From positions 353,051-417,050 of the forward strand of contig NZ_WJQT01000001.1 in the NCBI RefSeq assembly GCF_009659375.1: 64,000 bases of DNA. The letters are read 5' to 3'. This DNA comes from Fundicoccus ignavus (GTDB lineage Bacteria > Bacillota > Bacilli > Lactobacillales > Aerococcaceae). The notes beneath the pieces were generated by a model. The model was not told where the DNA came from, ran no database searches, and saw only the letters and a list, made by a program, of their open reading frames with translations. Positions 32,155 through 40,735 of this stretch are shown one piece after another (the first letter of the stretch is position 1; each line of letters opens with the position of its first letter). The position numbers were made by a program, and so were the translations under genes.

Positions 32155-32290
32155 AGTCATAGCCTAACCGATTGAACTGGAAAAGCACGAACCTCAGTGA
32201 GGCTTTGAAAGCGACCACCTCCTTGAAAAATCAACACGGCGAACGCAGTGCAAAGGCTATTAAATCAATCTTAAACACCATATGAAAAAA
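32155..32290. repeat. Dispersed intergenic repeat, copy C
   Basis: A diverged copy of the family. It holds GCCTAACCGATTGAACTGGAA, GAGGCTTTGAAAGCGACCACC, CTTGAAAAATCAACACGG and GAACGCAGTGCAAAG. The 5' part of the family is missing. Confidence 0.7.
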
Positions 32291-32304
32291 GCACGCTTTT
32301 CTTA

Positions 32305-32389
32305 TTCAATGTTCAAACTCGCCGACTGAGTTTAAACATTGAACCCCTCAATCATCAAACTCAAACTCCGAGTTTGAGCATTCAATCCG
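32305..32389. repeat. Double palindrome, related to 47124-47207
   Basis: Two adjacent hairpins: TTCAATGTTCAAACTC / GAGTTTAAACATTGAA, then CAAACTCAAACTCCGAGTTTGAG. The reverse complement of the whole block matches 47124-47207 closely, so this is a second dispersed repeat family in inverted orientation. Confidence 0.75.
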
Positions 32390-32536
32390 TTTTTATCAAT
32401 ATAATTACAAAATAGAGTTAATATCTTGATATCCTACACAACTACATCCGATTTCTTCCGAGCTTTTAATTCCCTGCACTAACTTCCCAGTCTTTGTTCC
32501 AATTTGATTAAATCATCGCCACCAGATACCCTAATC

Positions 32537-32558
32537 GTGTCGGTCACCTGACCGACAC
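32537..32558. repeat. Short perfect palindrome
   Basis: GTGTCGGT and ACCGACAC flank a six-base loop and are followed by ACCTTTTGTTCTTCTTTTTT. It could act as a terminator or operator in a gene-free stretch. Confidence 0.4.
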
Positions 32559-32669
32559 ACCTTTTGTTCTTCTTTTTTATGGAAGTAAATGGATAAACTT
32601 AAGCTAACTAACAACGCACAAAACATAAACAATAAGGTGTCGCTCCACTATGTTTCGCGACGATTATAA

Positions 32670-32820
32670 AAGAGCCTAGCCGATTGTGCTAGAAAAGCTC
32701 GAACGCCACGATCATTAATAGAGCTTTGAAAGCACCACCGTCTTGGAAAATAATAAGCTGAGCGGAAGTACAAAGCTTGGTGAATCAACATAGAACTTAT
32801 AAACCCTTATATTACAAAGA
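32670..32820. repeat. Dispersed intergenic repeat, copy D
   Basis: This copy has GAGCCTAGCCGATTGTGCTAG, GAGCTTTGAAAGCACCACCG, AATAATAAGCTGAGCGGAAG and ACTTATAAACCCTTATA. It lies in the same orientation as the other copies, just before the small broken gene at 32861. Confidence 0.75.
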
Positions 32821-32860
32821 AAAACGCCTACTCAACATGAATAGACGTTGATCATTTTTA

Positions 32861-33052
32861 TTAAAATGGTAAATCTAAATCTTCAAAAAGCCAATCGGGA
32901 TTCTCTTCTATTTCTTGGACTTCTTCTAGTGGTAATCCAATAGGCAAAGCTCCTGAAGAATAATACACAAAGAATTCCAATCCGAAATATGTGGCTTATT
33001 CCTCTTCTGTCATCACGTTCGACTCTACTTTTTGCTTACGTCTTTTTTTCAT
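32861..33052 (-). pseudogene. Small acidic protein gene with a premature stop
   Basis: From ATG 33052 (GGAGTGATGG upstream) the frame starts MKKRRKQKVESNVMTEEE, then meets TAA at 32996-32998. It continues open with ATYFGLEFFVYYSSGALP and ends in an acidic, aromatic tail (ENPDWLFEDLDLPF) at 32861. A GAA to TAA change in the Glu run would explain it. The full product would have 63 residues. I do not recognise the family. Good codon structure on both sides of the stop argues for a real gene. Confidence 0.5.
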
Positions 33053-33116
33053 CTATCCATCACTCCATTACATAAAACAAGTACATCAATTCTATTAAGG
33101 TTACCTAGAATTATTC

Positions 33117-33284
33117 CGAAGCCTTTAAATTCATTTTAGCAGTATTAACTTGATTAGATAGCAATATTTTTATTGAAATACTAAACATAGTTAATCGTGA
33201 CATTTTTCCAAAGCGACCACCGTCTAAGACTAACCAACACGGTGAACGCAGTGCTAAAATTAATAATCCCTTATAATCTGAGTC
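33117..33284. repeat. Dispersed intergenic repeat, copy E (internally deleted)
   Basis: Both ends of the family are kept: AGCCTTTAAATTCATTTTAGCAG and CCAAAGCGACCACCGTC...GGTGAACGCAGTGC...AATCCCTTATAA. The central 100-130 bp seen in copies B and G are absent. Confidence 0.7.
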
Positions 33285-33317
33285 AGAATGAAGATTTTTA
33301 ACTAGCTATTAGTGCAA

Positions 33318-34682
33318 TTATGAAGCAAATGTTTTCAGCAACACCATGATGTGTTCAACACCTTGATAATAGTCGGCGATACGGATATTCTCGTTAGGAG
33401 CATGTGCACCTGACTTCACCCAGCCTGTTCCAGCACCTAGAATTGGCACATCTAAGTATTGGCCAAAACCAAACATTGGGCCGGTTCCAGCTGAATTGAG
33501 TTCAAGAATAACTTGATCGTCTCCGTAAACTTCTTTTGCAGAATTAATCACATCCGCTACAAAGTCATCTGAGATATCTGTTCTAAATGGTTTTACACCT
33601 GTTAACAATTCCAAGTGAACATCTTGGAAACCTTGTTTATCCAAGTGAGCACGCATCACTTCATAAACCGTTTCAGGTTCATAACCTGGCACAAGGCGGA
33701 CATCAATTTTAGCCATGGCTTTACGTGGTAAAACTGTTTTCGTTCCTTGTCCCGTATAACCTGAAAGTAATCCGCTAATTGTCATCGTTGGATAAAGAAT
33801 CAAAGCTTCTTCAGCTGTATAAGGTAATTGTTCTGTAATTAGTGGATGCTTTAAGCCATAAGTCTTAATCGTCGCTGCTTTATTGTAAGGGAAATTTGCC
33901 ACATTCTCGATTTCTTGTTCTGTTGGTTCAATGCGCATTTCCTTAAAGCCTTCAATTGTAATGTTATGATTCACATCACGAATCGTAGATAAGGCATGGA
34001 CTAAGCGCCAAGCTGCATTATCAATAACTGCAGCTTGTGATGAATGAATATCAATATCGGCACTTTCAACGCTGGCTTCGAAATAAGCAATCCCCTTAAC
34101 ACCGGCACTAATTACCATTCTTTCTTCACTATCTTTACTACCTGATTCCCAAATACATACATCAGCTTTAAACTTATCGGCATATTTCTCAAGATACAAA
34201 TCAATATTGGGGCTACCGATTTCTTCCTCTCCTTCGACAAAGAATTTAACGTTACATGGTAAGCCACCCTCACTTGCGACTAAGGCTTGAATCGCAACGA
34301 TACGCGACATGAAATTTGCTTTGTTATCCGAGACGCCCCTGGCAAATATTTTGTCATCAATGATTGTGGGTTCAAATGGCGCTGTTTGCCATTCATCAAT
34401 TGGGTCTTCTGGTTGCACATCGTAATGATTATAGAACAATAACGTTTTCGATGCGTCGCCTTGTTCTCCAGCCTTAAAAAAACCATAAACGACTGGATGC
34501 CCTCCTAGGTCATCTAACAATTCGCTTTCGCCACCTGCATCTTGAATAATGCGGCTCACAAATTCGGAAGTTTCTCTAATGCCGCGGCCTTGAGCTGAAA
34601 CTGTTTCAATGCGTAATAAATTGAATAATTCCTCCATGTTTTTATCTGCGTATTCTTTTGCGATTGCTTGATAGTGTGTCAT
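33318..34682 (-). CDS. M20-family dipeptidase/carboxypeptidase
   Basis: A 454-residue metallopeptidase of the CNDP/M20A type. Metal-site segments are LLFYNHYDVQPEDP, GVSDNKANFMSR, FVEGEEEIGSPN and, at the C-terminus, SGAHAPNENIR. The lid domain is near residues 190-320. It begins 42 bases after the OppA-like gene and is probably cotranscribed, so imported peptides could be hydrolysed directly. No signal peptide is seen, in keeping with a cytoplasmic enzyme. The operon is preceded by a leucine-rich leader region. Confidence 0.9.
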   Translation of the reverse strand: MTHYQAIAKEYADKNMEELFNLLRIETVSAQGRGIRETSEFVSRIIQDAGGESELLDDLGGHPVVYGFFKAGEQGDASKTLLFYNHYDVQPEDPIDEWQTAPFEPTIIDDKIFARGVSDNKANFMSRIVAIQALVASEGGLPCNVKFFVEGEEEIGSPNIDLYLEKYADKFKADVCIWESGSKDSEERMVISAGVKGIAYFEASVESADIDIHSSQAAVIDNAAWRLVHALSTIRDVNHNITIEGFKEMRIEPTEQEIENVANFPYNKAATIKTYGLKHPLITEQLPYTAEEALILYPTMTISGLLSGYTGQGTKTVLPRKAMAKIDVRLVPGYEPETVYEVMRAHLDKQGFQDVHLELLTGVKPFRTDISDDFVADVINSAKEVYGDDQVILELNSAGTGPMFGFGQYLDVPILGAGTGWVKSGAHAPNENIRIADYYQGVEHIMVLLKTFAS

Positions 34683-34724
34683 ATTGATTATCCTCTCTAT
34701 GTCTATTTTGGTAAGTAGTGTGGC

Positions 34725-36362
34725 TTAGTTTTTCTTATATTTCACTTCTTTGAGTTGTACATCGACCATGCCGTCAACCACTAGCCCTTCAATATGGTCG
34801 CTGACAACTTGTGGATTCGTGTAGTAGTAAATTGGAATGAATGGCATTTCATCCATTAGAATCGCTTCGGCTTCAAGGTATAGCTCGTATTGCTCATCAG
34901 GATCTGTAACAGTCGTCACTTTATCTAGAATCGCTTGGAAATCTGCATTCTCCCAGCCAGTTCGGTTACCTGCAGTGTCCGCTGTATAATATTGTTCCAA
35001 GTAAGCAAAGGCAGAGTTATAATCGACTGTTGGTCCAATGCGGCCAATTTGGAAATTCAATTGCGTCATACTATCGAAATGCACATTGATTTCTACTGTT
35101 GCAATGGTTGGTTTTAGCCCCAATTCGCTGGCCCATTCATTCTGAATAAACTGTGCAACAGCCATATGTGCATCATTCGCATTTGTTTGAATCACAAGCG
35201 GTATCTTGCTCGCATCGTCGTAACCTAACTCTTCCATCCCTACAGCTAAAAGCTCACGCGCAGTCTCATAATCTGCATCCTCGAAATAATCACGGTCCTC
35301 TTCAAAACCTGGTACAGTCGGTGCAATTGCACCTTTAGCTGGTGTTTGTTCACCTTTGGCAATATTATCAATCAATTTCTGACGATCAATCGCGAATGAT
35401 AAGGCCTTACGGATATTTTTGTTCTGTAGGACTTTGTCAGTAGTATTCAACTTATACAAGTAAGTCGCGCCAATATCCGTTACGATCAACTCATCATCTT
35501 TACGATAAGCATCAATCGCATCCGTTGGAATCGTATTAAAAGGTATTCCAATAAAATCTAGCTCGCCTGACATAAAATTCATATTCGCAGTGGCAGCGTC
35601 TTCGATAATTCTTACGTATACTTCATCTAAATCAACATTCTCAACATCCCAATAATCTGGATTCTTCTCAATACGATAATCCCCACTATGGTTCCATTCA
35701 GTAAACAAGAACGGCCCATTCGATACAAAGGTTTCACCGGCTTCACCAGCCCAAGCCGCATCTGCTTCAACAGTCGCTTGGTGAACAGGATAAAGGGTCA
35801 CCTGTCGTGCAGTTAATTCAAGGAAGTGAGGTGTGGGTTCAACTAATGTCACTTCTAGCGTTGCATCATCCACCACTGTAATTTGAACATCTTCTGCCGT
35901 TCCCTCGCCCATAAAGTATGCTTCTGCCCCTTCAATGACAAATAGTTTAGAGGCATTAGGCGCAATCGTTTCTGGATTCAGCACGCGTTTCCAAGCATAC
36001 TCAAAATCTGAAGCGGTCACTGGGTCCCCATTGCTCCACTGGATGCCTTCTCTCAAATAAAATGTATAAGTTCGTCCATCTTCACTAACATCCCAGCTTT
36101 CAGCCATTGCAGGTACAATGTCGCCTGTGCTTGTTGGGCGTGTCAGCCCTTCTAGTATATTCTTCAGCATCGGCATTGAATAAGAATCCGTCACAAAAGC
36201 TGGATCCATTACTGGCTCGGAAGCAACTGATAAGTTAAGCACTTTAGCCTCTTCTTCTTGACCGATTGTCTTGACTGAGAAATGTTGAACCATAAAGCTA
36301 ATTAAAGCAATTGCCACCAGCACTGTCATAACTGTTTTCATACTAAACTGCTTAATTCTCAT
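34725..36362 (-). CDS. OppA-like peptide ABC transporter binding protein
   Basis: A 545-residue family 5 solute-binding protein. The N-terminus has a hydrophobic segment (VLVAIALISFMVQHF) but no lipobox Cys, so it may be held by an uncleaved anchor or released. Core motifs are YTFYLREGIQWSNGDPVTA, EYAWKRVLNPET, FVSNGPFLFTEW and RKALSFAIDRQKLIDN. No permease or ATPase genes are adjacent, so it must use a transporter encoded elsewhere. TAGGAGGATAC precedes the ATG. A signal-less paralogue lies at 16401-17974. Expression is probably controlled by the leader at 36412-36608. Confidence 0.9.
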   Translation of the reverse strand: MRIKQFSMKTVMTVLVAIALISFMVQHFSVKTIGQEEEAKVLNLSVASEPVMDPAFVTDSYSMPMLKNILEGLTRPTSTGDIVPAMAESWDVSEDGRTYTFYLREGIQWSNGDPVTASDFEYAWKRVLNPETIAPNASKLFVIEGAEAYFMGEGTAEDVQITVVDDATLEVTLVEPTPHFLELTARQVTLYPVHQATVEADAAWAGEAGETFVSNGPFLFTEWNHSGDYRIEKNPDYWDVENVDLDEVYVRIIEDAATANMNFMSGELDFIGIPFNTIPTDAIDAYRKDDELIVTDIGATYLYKLNTTDKVLQNKNIRKALSFAIDRQKLIDNIAKGEQTPAKGAIAPTVPGFEEDRDYFEDADYETARELLAVGMEELGYDDASKIPLVIQTNANDAHMAVAQFIQNEWASELGLKPTIATVEINVHFDSMTQLNFQIGRIGPTVDYNSAFAYLEQYYTADTAGNRTGWENADFQAILDKVTTVTDPDEQYELYLEAEAILMDEMPFIPIYYYTNPQVVSDHIEGLVVDGMVDVQLKEVKYKKN

Positions 36363-36411
36363 CGTTGTATCCTCCTAAAATTTTCTATTCATATTGTTTA
36401 AATTTTCCAAA

Positions 36412-36455
36412 GAAAAAAACCTGCTAAAAGATTTTTTCAAATCCTAGCAGGTTTT
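36412..36455 (-). terminator. Attenuator terminator upstream of oppA
   Basis: On the minus strand AACCTGCTAGGATTT pairs with AAATCTTTTAGCAGGTT, followed by TTTTTTTC. It lies between the leader peptide and the oppA start. Its 5' arm contains GATTTGAA, which can pair instead with TTCAAATC in the preceding hairpin (36499-36516 region). Confidence 0.8.
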
Positions 36456-36527
36456 AAATACAACGACCTAACGAGTCGTCTCTTTATTCACCCACAAAAG
36501 ATTTGAATCCTATGTGGGCACGCTAAA

Positions 36528-36608
36528 TCAATGCATCACATAGTACCGAGGTAATAATAAAGCTGCATCTAATAAGCTATTAATTTGTAATAAAGATAGA
36601 CGATTCAT
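36528..36608 (-). CDS. Leucine-rich leader peptide of the oppA operon
   Basis: A 26-codon frame from ATG 36608 to TGA 36528-36530, with AAAGGAGC upstream. It contains eight leucines, seven of them TTA, including TTA-TTA pairs and a TTA-TTA-TTA triplet (MNRLSLLQINSLL, then LLLPRYYVMH). It is followed by a hairpin (CCCACA...TGTGGG, 36491-36518) and the terminator at 36412-36455. Slow decoding of Leu codons would favour the alternative pairing of TTCAAATC with GATTTGAA and let transcription continue. This is a classical attenuation arrangement for leucine starvation. Confidence 0.7.
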   Translation of the reverse strand: MNRLSLLQINSLLDAALLLPRYYVMH

Positions 36609-36640
36609 ATAGGTTGCTCCTTTGCTCTTATTTGTTTCAC

Positions 36641-36669
36641 AGTATATGATGCTGAAAATTAAAAAGCAA
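36641..36669 (-). promoter_or_regulatory. Promoter of the oppA-M20 operon
   Basis: On the minus strand TTGCTT (36669-36664), a 17-base spacer and TATACT (36646-36641) form a good sigma-A promoter about 33 bases upstream of the leader peptide start. Confidence 0.75.
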
Positions 36670-36744
36670 GCATTTTGTCTCATCTTTTTCTAATTTATTT
36701 TTTATTTTAGTATTTTGGCTGTTTAAAAAGGTCCACTAATCAAC

Positions 36745-36780
36745 AAAATACGCCTCAAAATAATGAGACGTATTCTTTTA
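36745..36780 (-). terminator. Terminator of CDF gene
   Basis: ACGCCTCA and TGAGACGT pair around AAATAA on either strand. On the minus strand the hairpin follows the CDF gene stop. Confidence 0.6.
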
Positions 36781-36800
36781 ATTTACTATTCAATTCTCAT

Positions 36801-37952
36801 TTATACTTCTTTCAAAAGGTCAAGACGATCAAATATAATTTTCACTTCATAGTTGCCAATTTGTTCATGAATCTTTTGTTCAATTTGCATAAACAATGCA
36901 TCGTCTGTCAACTGAGGATTATCTGGCAACACGATATCAAATAAAATGGTTTGATGTTCGACCTTGAAATCATGAAATTTCAAGTTAAAGTCTTTAAGAA
37001 TGGCTTTCACCTGACGATAGATTGCTGTATCATGTTCGTTTTGAATCGCAATCGGATCAAGGTGACAAACTAATTCCACACCCAGCTTATGTTTAAAATC
37101 CTCTTCGATACAATCAATCAAATGATGGGCGCGTGTCAAATTCCAACTATCATCAATTTCAATATGAATCGTCGCAAACGTCTGATTTGGCCCGTAACTA
37201 TGCACCAATAAATCGTGATAACCCACGATATTATCATATTGATCTAAAAGATCTTTCATTTGACGAATCTCAACTTTTGAAGGTCGTTTCCCCAATAAAT
37301 CATCAATCGAATCGCGGATCGCTTGAATACCACTATAAATGATAAATAAAGATAATAAACCTCCAGCATAGCCGTCAATTTGCCAGCCAGTCCAAGTTTC
37401 TACTAAAGATGACACTAGCACCATTGTCGTAATATAAACATCATTAATACTATCTTGTGCAGAGTTTTGTAGTGTATTCGATTGAATTTCTTTAGCCATT
37501 TTACGATAAAATTGCCCTTGCAATACTTTGATAACAATTGACACAATCAATAAAACGAAAACGAGTGCTGAAGTATTTAATGGAGTCGGATGCATTATTT
37601 GATTGAATGATGATGATAGAAATTGTAAGCCGACATAGATAATAATAATCGAAATGATCAAACCACTAATATACTCTGAGCGTTCGTGTCCAAAGGGATG
37701 TTCTTTATCGGCCGGCTTAGATGCTGCTCTAAATCCAAATAACGTAATGACAGAAGACGCAGAATCACCAAGGTTGTTCATCGCATCAGTCACAATCGAG
37801 ATACTCCCTGACATTAAACCAGCGATTAGCTTAATCACAAACAAAAATAAGTTACTGACGAGCCCTACTCTACCTGAAAGTATCCCAACTCGCTGTCGTC
37901 GTTCTTCTTTATTGTTAGCATTTGTCATTTGGTTGATAAATTTATTAAACAT
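36801..37952 (-). CDS. Cation diffusion facilitator (CDF) metal exporter
   Basis: A 383-residue protein. It has six membrane segments (about residues 20-215) with metal-site residues in SIVTDAMNNLGDSASS and, later, QDSINDVYITT. A cytoplasmic domain of about 165 residues follows (HDLLVHSYGPNQTFATIHIEID, VCHLDPI). The DAMNNLGD form is common in Bacillota Mn/Zn exporters. The metal cannot be fixed from sequence. The start is taken at ATG 37952 behind GAGGCG, not the GTG at 37964. No metal regulator is adjacent. Confidence 0.9.
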   Translation of the reverse strand: MFNKFINQMTNANNKEERRQRVGILSGRVGLVSNLFLFVIKLIAGLMSGSISIVTDAMNNLGDSASSVITLFGFRAASKPADKEHPFGHERSEYISGLIISIIIIYVGLQFLSSSFNQIMHPTPLNTSALVFVLLIVSIVIKVLQGQFYRKMAKEIQSNTLQNSAQDSINDVYITTMVLVSSLVETWTGWQIDGYAGGLLSLFIIYSGIQAIRDSIDDLLGKRPSKVEIRQMKDLLDQYDNIVGYHDLLVHSYGPNQTFATIHIEIDDSWNLTRAHHLIDCIEEDFKHKLGVELVCHLDPIAIQNEHDTAIYRQVKAILKDFNLKFHDFKVEHQTILFDIVLPDNPQLTDDALFMQIEQKIHEQIGNYEVKIIFDRLDLLKEV

Positions 37953-38154
37953 AATTCGCCTCACTTTTACTTCTCAAAGAAATTGTTGGAATCAGTTAAA
38001 ATTGGTTTAATGTAATCCGCAGTATAACTGCAGCATACCTTAATTCTAACATTAATCCTAATACAATGAATAAAATCAATGCAAAATAGCTTACCATATT
38101 TCGTCGTGATGATAAAGACTTAACTACTTAAAAGAATATTTAATCTTAATAAAG

Positions 38155-38179
38155 AAGCCTCGGACAAGGTCCGAGGTTT
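38155..38179. terminator. Isolated terminator-like hairpin
   Basis: CCTCGGAC / GTCCGAGG with flanking T/A-rich bases, about 200 bp upstream of the CDF start. The same sequence type (CCTCGGACAAGTCC) precedes repeat copy B. No gene is attached on either side. Confidence 0.5.
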
Positions 38180-38392
38180 CCTCAGTTGATTAGTTCCTAA
38201 TTTTTGATTATCCGCATAAAACATTTAATAGCATTGGACATTATAATTCTATCCACGTTTGACTTTTTTTCATACTTTAAACCACTTTTAATCATGTTTT
38301 ATCGCTCGTTATAGATATTATCAACTATAAATGTAACATGCCTAATATTCGAAGATTGACTTTATCTGCGTCATTTTAAAATTGTAAATTAT

Positions 38393-38490
38393 ATAATAAG
38401 GTTGGAACATCCTAAACGGCCCTCGTTTTTGACGCGATGGGCTTTCTGGGGTACTTCGAAACGTCGCTCAGATAACGAGGGGTTTTTTCA
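38393..38490 (+). ncRNA. Candidate small structured RNA
   Basis: A TATAAT box (38393-38398) is followed after a few bases by a segment that folds into a long hairpin. Outer arms are CCCTCGTT (38420-38427) and AACGAGGG (near 38478-38485), with inner pairing GACG / CGTC. The hairpin ends in a run of six T residues. No clear -35 box and no known RNA family are recognised. It could instead be a terminator relic. The rest of 37953-38557 holds no gene. Confidence 0.35.
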
Positions 38491-38512
38491 ACTTTTTTAT
38501 CCATACATTGCA

Positions 38513-38551
38513 AAAAAACGCCTCGAACTGTCATATTTTGTCCGAAGCGTG
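38513..38551 (-). terminator. Terminator of amino acid ABC operon
   Basis: On the minus strand ACGCTTCGGACA...TGTTCGAGGCGT-like arms (CGCTTCGGAC / GTTCGAGGCG) are followed by TTTTTTT, directly after the last permease gene. Confidence 0.7.
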
Positions 38552-38557
38552 ATTTTA

Positions 38558-39205
38558 TTAATAAGCTGTTTCTAAATTCTTTGAAAAGCGTGATAATCCG
38601 TAACATATTATAAAGTATAGAACTGCCATTGCTAAGTAAATTGGCAAGACAGCTTGCGTATTCTGACTGTAAATAACCTTTGCGTGATGCGTTAAATCTG
38701 GTAAAGCAATCATGGTCGCAAGTGAACTATCCTTGATTAGCGAAATAAACTGACTCACCAAAGCCGGAAGCATCGTTTTGATCGCTTGTGGCAACACAAT
38801 TTCTCCGTAAATTTGCATTGTATTAAGACCAGTAGATTGCCCTGCTTCAATCTGTCCTTTCGGGACACTTTTAAGGCCTGCCCGAACAATTTCCGAAATC
38901 ATCGCAGATTCAAAAACGGTTAAAGCAGCAATTGCTGCCCAGAAAACGTTCAATCGAATACCAATTTGTGGCAAGGCAAAATATGCGATAAATATGTGCA
39001 GCATTAGTGGTAAGTTTCGGATGATATCGATCGTCAAAGTCAAAACGTTATGAATAATCGGCACTTTAATATGACGCAGTACACCTAATACAATACCCAA
39101 AATAAAGCTAAAGCTGATAGCTACTAGCGCAACTTGCACTGTCACCCATAGACCTTCCAGAAGGAATCTGATATTAATCCAAGTGTAAGCTTCTAACAGT
39201 CTCAT
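38558..39205 (-). CDS. Polar amino acid ABC transporter permease (second)
   Basis: A 215-residue inner membrane permease of the HisMQ/GluD type with about five segments. The EAA loop reads EIVRAGLKSVPKGQIEAGQSTGLN followed by EIVLPQAIKTMLPALVSQF, which contacts the ATPase. It overlaps the end of the preceding permease gene by 32 bases, so the two are coupled and likely form the channel heterodimer. It is last in the four-gene operon. Confidence 0.92.
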   Translation of the reverse strand: MRLLEAYTWINIRFLLEGLWVTVQVALVAISFSFILGIVLGVLRHIKVPIIHNVLTLTIDIIRNLPLMLHIFIAYFALPQIGIRLNVFWAAIAALTVFESAMISEIVRAGLKSVPKGQIEAGQSTGLNTMQIYGEIVLPQAIKTMLPALVSQFISLIKDSSLATMIALPDLTHHAKVIYSQNTQAVLPIYLAMAVLYFIICYGLSRFSKNLETAY

Positions 39206-39926
39206 TGTTGATTAGCTCCTTTCTTGAACTTTTCTTGCGCCACTCCAATTGAGATAACTTTAAACTAAAACGCTTTGGCTGATAACCCCAAGCTAAACGC
39301 ATTTCTAAATAACGCATTAAATATGACAATGGTAACGTTAAACTTAAATACATCAAGCCGATTAATAAATAGGTATCAAGCGTTTGAAACGTATTACTTG
39401 CGATTAAATCGCCGTGATACATTAAGTCACCAGCAGCTACTACCGCTAATATTGAACTATTCTTAATTAAATCCACAAATTGATTACCAAGCGCTGGCAA
39501 TACTACACGGAAAGCTTGAGGCAGTATAATTTCTCGCATTATCTCAGATTCACGTAGACCCGTTGATTGCCCAGCTTCCTTCTGCCCTTTTGGAATACTT
39601 AATAAACCTGTTCGAATCGTTTCCGCAATAAAAGCTGTTGTGTACAAGATTAAGCCCAAGACTCCCGCCGTAAAACCATTAATTGGGATGAAATATAATG
39701 GAACGACAATAAAGAAAAACATTGCCACGACTAACAAGGGAATATTCTTGAAAAATTCGACATAAATAGTCGCTAGTTTTCTTAACCAGCTGTATTTCGA
39801 TAATTGCCCAATCGCAAGTAAAGTCCCAAACAATAAGCTGAAAATTAAAGTGATGATACTTGCGCCAAGTGTAACAACTAGGCCTGCCTGTAAATCAGTC
39901 ATAAATTTAATCATTAATTGATTCAT
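39174..39926 (-). CDS. Polar amino acid ABC transporter permease (first)
   Basis: A 250-residue permease with the EAA loop ETIRTGLLSIPKGQKEAGQSTGL and EIILPQAFRVVLPALGNQFVDL. Residues 17-200 hold the membrane segments. The C-terminal tail (WRKKSSRKELINNE) is basic. It follows the binding protein gene by 27 bases. Together with the second permease it resembles GltJK/GluCD pairs for glutamate, glutamine or aspartate. Confidence 0.92.
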   Translation of the reverse strand: MNQLMIKFMTDLQAGLVVTLGASIITLIFSLLFGTLLAIGQLSKYSWLRKLATIYVEFFKNIPLLVVAMFFFIVVPLYFIPINGFTAGVLGLILYTTAFIAETIRTGLLSIPKGQKEAGQSTGLRESEIMREIILPQAFRVVLPALGNQFVDLIKNSSILAVVAAGDLMYHGDLIASNTFQTLDTYLLIGLMYLSLTLPLSYLMRYLEMRLAWGYQPKRFSLKLSQLEWRKKSSRKELINNETVRSLHLD

Positions 39927-39953
39927 TTCGCAATTCCTTTCTTAGCCCTTTAA

Positions 39954-40724
39954 CTAGGGAATCCATTTTGCATAAATCTGCTCATACGTTCCATTTTCAT
40001 GGATACGAATTAAAGCTTGATTAATCGCTTCTAAAAACTCTTCCTGTCCATGATTAACCGCAATACCATAGGGTTCTTCAGTAAAGTTCTCTCCCACCAA
40101 TTTATATCCACCAGGTTGTTGCGCTAAAATCCCCATCAAAATAACATCTTCAGCAGTCATGGCGACACCTTGATTAGATTCCAATGCTGTAAAAGCTTCT
40201 GCATAATTTTCTAACTCAATAATATTTGCATCAGGTTTAATTTTGCGTAAGCTATCCGCTAATATCGTACCTTTTACCGCTAATACCACATCGTTGGGTC
40301 CAAGATCATCCAAACTTGTTATCGTACTATCTTCAGGAACTAATAAGGTTTGCCCGGCATTGAAATAAACATCCGAAAAATGCACCACTTTTTTACGCTC
40401 TTCAGTGATTGACATCGTTGCGATAATCGCATCAATATTGCCATTCTTCAACATCGGTACCCGACTCTTCGAATTAACCTCAACGAATTTAGCATTCGCT
40501 TCATCGCCGGTCAACTCATGTGTAATAGCCTTGGCTATATCCACATCAAAGCCTTCAATCTCACCATTTGCGATATTATAATAACCAAACAAATTGGTGT
40601 CGATAGGGACTCCCCAGTAGATGATTTGTTCTTCCGCTTCAATATTAGCTCTGCTAAATATAATCGATACTGCAATAAGCAAACTCAATAGCAATAAGAC
40701 TACTAGACTGAATACTTTTTTCAT
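39954..40724 (-). CDS. Polar amino acid ABC transporter binding protein
   Basis: A 256-residue family 3 solute-binding protein. Ligand-site segments include EIEGFDVDIAKAI, MLKNGNIDAIIATMSITEERKK, VHFSDVYFNAGQTLLV and AVKGTILADSLRK. The N-terminus is hydrophobic (VVLLLLSLLIAVSIIF) without a lipobox Cys, so it is probably an uncleaved anchor or a Sec signal. Glutamine or glutamate is the most likely ligand by family. It lies 11 bases after the ATPase gene. Confidence 0.9.
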   Translation of the reverse strand: MKKVFSLVVLLLLSLLIAVSIIFSRANIEAEEQIIYWGVPIDTNLFGYYNIANGEIEGFDVDIAKAITHELTGDEANAKFVEVNSKSRVPMLKNGNIDAIIATMSITEERKKVVHFSDVYFNAGQTLLVPEDSTITSLDDLGPNDVVLAVKGTILADSLRKIKPDANIIELENYAEAFTALESNQGVAMTAEDVILMGILAQQPGGYKLVGENFTEEPYGIAVNHGQEEFLEAINQALIRIHENGTYEQIYAKWIP

Positions 40725-40735
40725 AGGCCACCCTC

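Noticed and set aside
35153..35338. Plus-strand frames inside the oppA gene
   Set aside because: Complementary to a conserved minus-strand gene; no start signals.
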